Shown here: piece after piece, positions 6,537 through 10,533 of the stretch | Layout of the letters: each line of letters begins with the position of its first letter | Position numbering within the stretch: the first letter of the stretch is position 1 | Assembly: GCA_902782655.1 (NCBI GenBank) | Contig: CACZNY010000421.1 | Location: forward strand, 1-10,533 | Origin: an uncultured Lachnospiraceae bacterium | Lineage (GTDB): Bacteria; Bacillota; Clostridia; Lachnospirales; Lachnospiraceae | DNA length: 10,533 bases | Direction of reading: 5' to 3' | Program-made: the position numbers and the translations under genes | The notes under the pieces: generated by a model | Seen by the model: only the letters and a program-made list of their open reading frames with translations | Databases searched by the model: none | Told to the model about the DNA's origin: nothing

Positions 6537-7552
6537 TACTTTGCGTCAGGACAATCGACTATTACTCCGTCTTCATCCCACAGATCATGCCAGTCTGTAG
6601 CGCCCGGCCACAGGAATACCTGTCCCTTGACCAGTCTGTTATTCTTTTCGAGGGTAGCTATCGTAGCCATCTCCTCATCCGTAAGCGGCTCGGTCTGTGT
6701 AGACTGAAGGTTGCTCACATACTCCATCTCATGGATAGAGAAGGGAATCGGGATCTGCCCTCTCTGCACAGCCCATTTCAGCGCAATGATGGCAGGATGC
6801 ACGCCATGCTTCTCTGCAATCGCCTTAAATTCAGGCACCTGCATATCGGCAATGTCCGTAGCTACTATATCCCTCTCCGGCCGCTGCGGGGATCCCAAAG
6901 GCATGAACCCGATAGGCTGAATATCATGAGCCTTGAGGTAATCAAAAAGCTCCTGCTGCTGGAAGCAGGGATGAAGCTCCATCTCACAGGCAACCGGCTT
7001 GATGCGGAATTTATCCACTACCTGCTCAAGCTTCGGAATTGTCATGTTGGAAATACCTATATGCCTGACAAGCCCCTTATCCACAAGCTCCTCTATCTGA
7101 CGATAGGTATCCAGGAATTCCTCTACAGAGAAAGGCTTTGAATCAGGATTCCTGGAGTCTACATCACATCCCGGTGCATGGTAATTCGGGAAAGGCCAGT
7201 GAATAAAAAACAGGTCTATGTAATCGCACTGGAGATCTGCAATACTCTTTCTGGCAGATTTCTCTACTTCCCTGTGCATATCGTTCCAGACCTTGGTCAT
7301 GATATAGAGATCCTTCCTCTCTACCACTCCCTCATCAAATGCTGCCTTAAATACCTCTCCGATCTGATCTTCATTTCCATAGCATGCGGCGCAGTCAAAC
7401 ATGCGATAGCCGGCTCTTATTGCCCCGGCGACTGCATTACTGACTTCCTCCGCCGAGAATCTGTCGGATCCAAAGGTGCCCATGCCCATACACGGAACCT
7501 TGTCTCCTGTATACAACGTGATCTGTGGTACTTTGTTTGGATCTACTCCCAT
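6536..7552 (-). CDS. Aldo/keto reductase (aldose/ketose reductase-like)
   Basis: This is a cytosolic NAD(P)H-dependent oxidoreductase of 338 residues with the AKR barrel fold. The catalytic tetrad is Asp53, Tyr58 (FDCAACYGNE), Lys87 (MTKVW) and His118 (FIHWP). Other family blocks are GMGTFG (23-28), HIGISNM (164-170), the Met-Glu-Leu-His segment 191-194 in place of the usual N-Q-x-E-x-H-P, and PLGSP (218-222). The usual NADPH motif I-P-K-S-x-x-x-x-R is replaced by IPFSIHEMEY (269-278): the phosphate-contacting Lys is Phe271 and the Arg is Glu or Tyr, so NADH may be preferred (inference). Its place beside a polyol dehydrogenase and a sugar kinase suggests aldose-polyol or ketose-polyol interconversion. 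The start at 7552 has AGGAG at 7559-7563. Xylose-reductase-like activity is possible; the exact substrate cannot be read from sequence. Confidence 0.92.
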   Translation of the reverse strand: MGVDPNKVPQITLYTGDKVPCMGMGTFGSDRFSAEEVSNAVAGAIRAGYRMFDCAACYGNEDQIGEVFKAAFDEGVVERKDLYIMTKVWNDMHREVEKSARKSIADLQCDYIDLFFIHWPFPNYHAPGCDVDSRNPDSKPFSVEEFLDTYRQIEELVDKGLVRHIGISNMTIPKLEQVVDKFRIKPVACEMELHPCFQQQELFDYLKAHDIQPIGFMPLGSPQRPERDIVATDIADMQVPEFKAIAEKHGVHPAIIALKWAVQRGQIPIPFSIHEMEYVSNLQSTQTEPLTDEEMATIATLEKNNRLVKGQVFLWPGATDWHDLWDEDGVIVDCPDAK

Positions 7553-7595
7553 GATGATCTCCTTTCAAATTGATTAATTAGTTATCACGCCTTCC

Positions 7596-7616
7596 CGGAT
7601 ATGCTAAGCATACCCG
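7596..7616. repeat. Intercistronic hairpin after the polyol dehydrogenase gene
   Basis: Arms CGGATATGCT and AGCATACCCG pair over ten positions (nine Watson-Crick, one that becomes G-U in the minus-strand RNA) around a single base. On the minus strand it begins nine bases after the dehydrogenase stop. No U-run follows, so it is not a typical terminator. Confidence 0.6.
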
Positions 7617-7625
7617 TCAGACTAA

Positions 7626-8675
7626 TTACTTCTCGCTGTCAATAAGAACCTTGCCCTTCACTGTTCCCGGCGTCTTAAACCACTCAAAGGCTTCCGCTAT
7701 CCCGCTCAGGGGCTGTATCTTATACACAAAGGAATCGTCGTATTTCAACTCACCTGTTCCGAAATAATGAGCCGTAAGTTCCCATTCATGCCCCGGGAAA
7801 GGAGCTGAATACGACATCCACGACCCCGTAAGCCTGAACTCCTTACGGTTCATATTCTCCCACTCATCAACGCTAAAGCTCAGCTCCTTCGTAGGCGTTC
7901 CGATAAAACAGACATCCGCCTTATTCGCAGCAAGCTTAAAGGCCATCTTCATGGTGATGGTATTCCCCGCAGTTTCAAAAACATAATCAAAGCCCCGTCC
8001 GTTTGTAAGCTCCTTAGCCTTATCCATGAAGTCTTCCTGCAATGTATTTATCCCTGCATCCGCGCCGAGCCTTTTTGCCAGATCAAGCCTCTCATCGACT
8101 ATATCAAACACCACTGTCAGCCTTGCGCCGAAGATCTTTGCCCATTGCATTGTCATCATGCCAATGGTACCGCCGCCAAGGATCGCTACAGTCTTTCCGC
8201 CCTTGTAATCTGTCCGCTCAAGTCCGTGCAGTCCCACGGTCGCAGGCTCAAAGAAAGCGCCTTTGACGAAGTCCACATCATCTGAAAACCTGACAACATT
8301 TTTCTCGGGTACCGCCACATACTCTGCAAAGCTTCCGAATTCTCTTGATCCGATAAAGCTGTAGTGCTTACAAAGAGAATAATTTCCTTTTTGACAGTCC
8401 TCACATTTCATGCATGGAACCAGAGGTATCCCTGCCACTCTGTCTCCGACCTTGACCGAAGTCACTCCCTCACCGATCTCGTCGATGACACCGGAAAACT
8501 CATGTCCCAGCACATTAGGGAAATAATGGCATGCATCACCGTTTACGCGCGGAATGTCAGACCCGCATATACCGGTATACTTTACCTTTACTACCACCTT
8601 TCCGGGTTCTGCCTTTGGCTTTTCGATATCCTCATAGCGGATATCCTCCCTTGCATGTACAACTCCTGCTTTCAT
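7626..8675 (-). CDS. gatD: Zinc-dependent polyol dehydrogenase (galactitol-1-phosphate 5-dehydrogenase-like, MDR family)
   Basis: This is a medium-chain, zinc-dependent alcohol dehydrogenase of 349 residues that oxidises a polyol or polyol phosphate to a ketose. Catalytic zinc ligands are Cys37 (GICGSD), His58-Glu59 (GHEF) and Glu143; the structural zinc site is Cys88, Cys91, Cys94 and Cys102. The Rossmann motif is GGGTIG (167-172), and Asp191 at the end of the second strand indicates NAD+. Several segments match E. coli GatD as I remember it: GSDIPRV, HYFPNVLGHEFSG, YSFIGSREFGSFAEY and GSWMSYSAPFPGHEWE. GatD normally works on galactitol 1-phosphate delivered by a phosphotransferase system, but the locus has an ABC importer and a kinase. 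The substrate may therefore be a free polyol such as galactitol, sorbitol or xylitol. AGGAGG at 8683-8688 supports the start. The kinase gene ends 49 bases upstream. Confidence 0.93.
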   Translation of the reverse strand: MKAGVVHAREDIRYEDIEKPKAEPGKVVVKVKYTGICGSDIPRVNGDACHYFPNVLGHEFSGVIDEIGEGVTSVKVGDRVAGIPLVPCMKCEDCQKGNYSLCKHYSFIGSREFGSFAEYVAVPEKNVVRFSDDVDFVKGAFFEPATVGLHGLERTDYKGGKTVAILGGGTIGMMTMQWAKIFGARLTVVFDIVDERLDLAKRLGADAGINTLQEDFMDKAKELTNGRGFDYVFETAGNTITMKMAFKLAANKADVCFIGTPTKELSFSVDEWENMNRKEFRLTGSWMSYSAPFPGHEWELTAHYFGTGELKYDDSFVYKIQPLSGIAEAFEWFKTPGTVKGKVLIDSEK

Positions 8676-8724
8676 CTTTTTTCCTCCTCTAAAACGCAGT
8701 TATATATCTGACTTATCTGAGCTC

Positions 8725-10230
8725 TTACCCTTTGTGCATAGTATCCTTAAGCTTTTCGTAAAGCTCGAGATAAATGCCGTACAGCTTATCGTATATTTCT
8801 TTTTTCTCCGGATCCGGCTCATGAATCCGCGTCACCCTTACCGTCCTGTCCACAGCCTCAGCGCATGACGGATAGAGTCCGACTCCAACCCCCGCAAGGA
8901 TAGCCGCCCCAAATGTAGTAGCCGTATCACTGGCCGGCACCACTATCTTTTTCCCGGTAATATCCGCCTTTATCTGCGTCCACAGCAATGAATTTGCCGA
9001 GCCCCCCATTGCTTTAAGCTCGTCAACCCCTGCCCCCGCAGATGCCGCCACCTCCAGATTGTGTCTAAGAGCAAAAGCCACTCCTTCCATACAGGCTCTT
9101 ACAAAGTGTCCTTTGGTCTTGGAAAAATCAAGACCGTAGAACACGCCCTTTGCTTCAGGATCCCATATCGGAGTGCGCTCCCCGTTCATATAAGGCAGAA
9201 AGACCATTCCATCACACCCGGCAGGAATCTTTTCCGCTATCTCATTTAACTGAACCAAAGACGGCTTATCACTGCCGTTTGTCCTCTCATAATCCGCAAA
9301 GTTCTGCTCGAACCAGCGCATCACTCCGCCGCCACCGGTAGTCCCTCCCTGAAGCAGCCATGTATCAGGCACCACATGATACCCGAGAATCAGTCTCGGA
9401 TCCGCGGCATATTCATCAATGCATATACTCATACCGCCTGCCTGTCCGCCCTGCTCCTGGGTTTCTCCCGGCCTCGCTACCCCTGCGCCAAGAGTTCCGC
9501 ATGCCGCATCAAGTCCTCCCGCTACCACCGGAGTTCCCACGCATAATCCTGTCTCGGCCGCTGCTTCACTGTTTACTTTCCCCACTACAGCCGTGCAGGG
9601 GAAAATGGGAGGAAGGAAAGCTTCCGGTATCCCCAGCTCTTTTGCCATACCGGTGTCCCATTCGGCCTTCCTCATATCAAAACAGTGCCAACCGTATCCC
9701 ATGCTTACATCCTGGGATATTTCACCCGTCAGTCGATATACCAGAAAACTGTTGCACTGAAGTATTTTATCAATCTTATTGTAGATTTCCGGGTGATTTT
9801 CCCGATACCAGATTATCTTGGGAGTAGTATAAGAAGGCTTCAGCGGATTCCCTGCAAGTCCGAATATCCTTTCCTCCCCGATCTCTTTATTAAGTCTGTC
9901 GCAGATATCCTGCGCACGCATGTCCATCCATATCGGATTCCTTGTAAGGACCCTGCCTTCCTTATCTATCGCTATGGCAGACCAGCCCTGTCCGTCAACC
10001 CCGATCCCGCGTATCTCCTCAGCGGTAACATCAGTCTCTGCAAAGATCCTCCGGATACAATCATATACACCTTTGACCCAGTCCTCCGGATCCTGCTCTG
10101 CCCAGCCGGCATGGGGGCGGTATACCTCATACTCTGCGCTTTTGGCAGTTATCACTTTTCCATCCGGCGCAAATACTGCCACCTTACAGGAGCTTGTACC
10201 TATGTCTATACCAAGTAATAAATCCCGCAT
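8725..10230 (-). CDS. FGGY-family carbohydrate kinase (xylulokinase-like)
   Basis: This cytosolic ATP-dependent kinase of 501 residues is full length for xylulokinases. Domain I begins with the phosphate-binding GIDIGTSSCKVAVF (7-20), then WAEQDPEDW (43-51), GVDGQGW (77-83) and NPIWMDMRA with Asp103. The putative catalytic base is Asp241 in AGGLDAACGTLGAG. Domain II has GGTTGGGGVMRWFEQ (295-309), FLPYMNGERTP (344-354) and the adenosine-binding GGSANSLLWTQI (409-420), plus ASDTATTFGAAILAG (433-447). GVDGQGW replaces the GLSGQMHG typical of true xylulokinases, so the substrate may be another ketose such as tagatose or sorbose. It is the first gene after the operator-controlled promoter and has GGAGG at 10236-10240. 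Whether phosphate goes on C1, C5 or C6 cannot be read, yet this decides how the GatY/GatZ step fits. Confidence 0.93.
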   Translation of the reverse strand: MRDLLLGIDIGTSSCKVAVFAPDGKVITAKSAEYEVYRPHAGWAEQDPEDWVKGVYDCIRRIFAETDVTAEEIRGIGVDGQGWSAIAIDKEGRVLTRNPIWMDMRAQDICDRLNKEIGEERIFGLAGNPLKPSYTTPKIIWYRENHPEIYNKIDKILQCNSFLVYRLTGEISQDVSMGYGWHCFDMRKAEWDTGMAKELGIPEAFLPPIFPCTAVVGKVNSEAAAETGLCVGTPVVAGGLDAACGTLGAGVARPGETQEQGGQAGGMSICIDEYAADPRLILGYHVVPDTWLLQGGTTGGGGVMRWFEQNFADYERTNGSDKPSLVQLNEIAEKIPAGCDGMVFLPYMNGERTPIWDPEAKGVFYGLDFSKTKGHFVRACMEGVAFALRHNLEVAASAGAGVDELKAMGGSANSLLWTQIKADITGKKIVVPASDTATTFGAAILAGVGVGLYPSCAEAVDRTVRVTRIHEPDPEKKEIYDKLYGIYLELYEKLKDTMHKG

Positions 10231-10282
10231 GTAATCCTCCGCAATGCTAAAAATGCATGTCTACAGACCAACTGTATGAAAG

Positions 10283-10312
10283 ATTATAACTCTAAGCGAA
10301 ACGTTTCGTCAA
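10283..10312 (-). promoter_or_regulatory. Sigma-A-type promoter of the catabolic operon
   Basis: On the minus strand, TTGACG (10307-10312) and TATAAT (10283-10288) are 18 bases apart: -35 with one mismatch and a perfect -10. The start point would be near 10276, giving a leader of about 45 bases to the kinase ATG. Operator O2 fills the spacer. No other comparably strong promoter was seen before the one at 2304-2332, so this one probably serves the kinase through the repressor gene. Confidence 0.85.
10296..10309. promoter_or_regulatory. LacI-family operator O2 in the kinase promoter
   Basis: Twelve bases, CGAAACGTTTCG (10297-10308), form a perfect palindrome with a central CG, matching O1 at 2284-2297. 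The site lies between the -35 and -10 boxes and overlaps the last two bases of the -35, so bound repressor would exclude RNA polymerase. Confidence 0.85.
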
Positions 10313-10329
10313 TCATTATTTTGTAACTA

Positions 10330-10359
10330 AAAAGAGCCCTATCTTTTTAGGGCTCTTTT
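10330..10359. terminator. Strong bidirectional intrinsic terminator
   Basis: Arms AAAAGAGCCCTA (10330-10341) and TAGGGCTCTTTT (10348-10359) pair over 12 of 12 bases around a six-base loop. On the minus strand the GC stem is followed by TTTTT; on the plus strand by TTTT. It would stop transcripts entering the operon from a gene beyond the right edge, insulating the kinase promoter, and is equally placed to stop plus-strand transcription. It lies between operators O2 and O3. Confidence 0.9.
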
Positions 10360-10361
10360 AT

Positions 10362-10375
10362 GCGAAACGTTTACA
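10362..10375. promoter_or_regulatory. Imperfect LacI/cre-like operator O3
   Basis: On the minus strand the site reads TGTAAACGTTTCGC. It shares AAACGTTTCGC with O1 and O2, but its other half differs. That other half with one more base, ATGTAAACG, fits the left half of the CcpA cre consensus. Its centre is 66 bases from that of O2. A TATAAT (minus strand, 10377-10382) lies directly upstream, but no good -35 box accompanies it. It may be an auxiliary operator or a catabolite-repression site. Confidence 0.6.
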
Positions 10376-10533
10376 TATTATAGGTCTTTCATCCCGCCAA
10401 TGTGCGAGTTACTCCTTCCGGCCTGAAAAAACCGGAATCCCCTCCTCTAGTATAACGATCGCAAAATATCTGGACTAATGCGAAGTATGCTTGCCCGAGA
10501 GTGCGTATCTGAAAACGCAGGCGTAGCGGGGTG

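Larger units (their letters stand above)
10231..10533. other. Gene-free regulatory region upstream of the kinase
   Basis: This 303-base stretch contains the kinase leader, a promoter, two operators, a bidirectional terminator and, beyond 10376, sequence I cannot assign. A minus-strand frame stays open from the right edge for 47 codons to a TGA at 10389-10391, which could be the tail of an upstream gene but shows no recognisable motif. On the plus strand an ATG at 10478 opens a frame of 18 codons to the edge, with no clear ribosome binding site. A stem TTCCGG/CCGGAA (10416-10421 and 10432-10437) encloses a ten-base loop. Confidence 0.6.

Noticed and set aside
6386..7141. Plus-strand open frame of 251 codons starting in the 54-bp repeat
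   Set aside because: It is antisense to the aldo/keto reductase; the start lies in repeat sequence and the product shows no family motif.
10447..10533. Minus-strand open frame of 28 codons ending at TAG (10447-10449)
   Set aside because: Too short to judge, no recognisable motif, and another minus-strand frame is open for longer across the same bases.

Overview
The window is a carbohydrate-catabolism locus with every confident gene on the minus strand, so transcription runs from high to low coordinates. Moderate GC, strong AGGAGG-type ribosome binding sites, a LacI-family regulator and a hypothetical protein of a type I associate with Clostridia suggest a Firmicute, probably Lachnospiraceae. 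That assignment is inferred from style, not from a marker gene.

Layout, in order of transcription. The right edge (10231-10533) is non-coding as far as I can tell. It holds two LacI-type operators flanking a strong bidirectional terminator, then a near-consensus promoter with one operator in its -35/-10 spacer. Five metabolic genes follow: an FGGY (xylulokinase-like) sugar kinase, a zinc-dependent polyol dehydrogenase resembling galactitol-1-phosphate 5-dehydrogenase (GatD), an aldo/keto reductase, and the two halves of a tagatose-1,6-bisphosphate aldolase (GatZ, GatY). Then come a small charged hypothetical protein, a LacI-family repressor almost fused to it (stop and start one base apart), a second strong promoter with the same operator at its start point, and a CUT2-type sugar ABC transporter (permease, then a double ATPase that runs off the left edge). 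The solute-binding protein is not in the window.

Working model (inference). The ABC system imports an unphosphorylated sugar or polyol. The reductase and dehydrogenase interconvert aldose, polyol and ketose. The kinase phosphorylates the ketose, and GatY/GatZ cleave a ketohexose bisphosphate to triose phosphates or, if GatZ is an epimerase, convert tagatose 6-phosphate to fructose 6-phosphate. The LacI protein probably controls both promoters through three sites sharing AAACGTTTCGC (minus strand).

The most unusual sequence feature is a 54-bp direct repeat occurring twice, exactly 120 bp apart, between the reductase and gatZ. It is built from two hairpin palindromes. More generally, the gaps after the dehydrogenase, the reductase and gatZ each begin with an inverted repeat 0-9 bases past the stop codon, none with a U-tract. 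This suggests segmental mRNA stabilisation or processing rather than termination.
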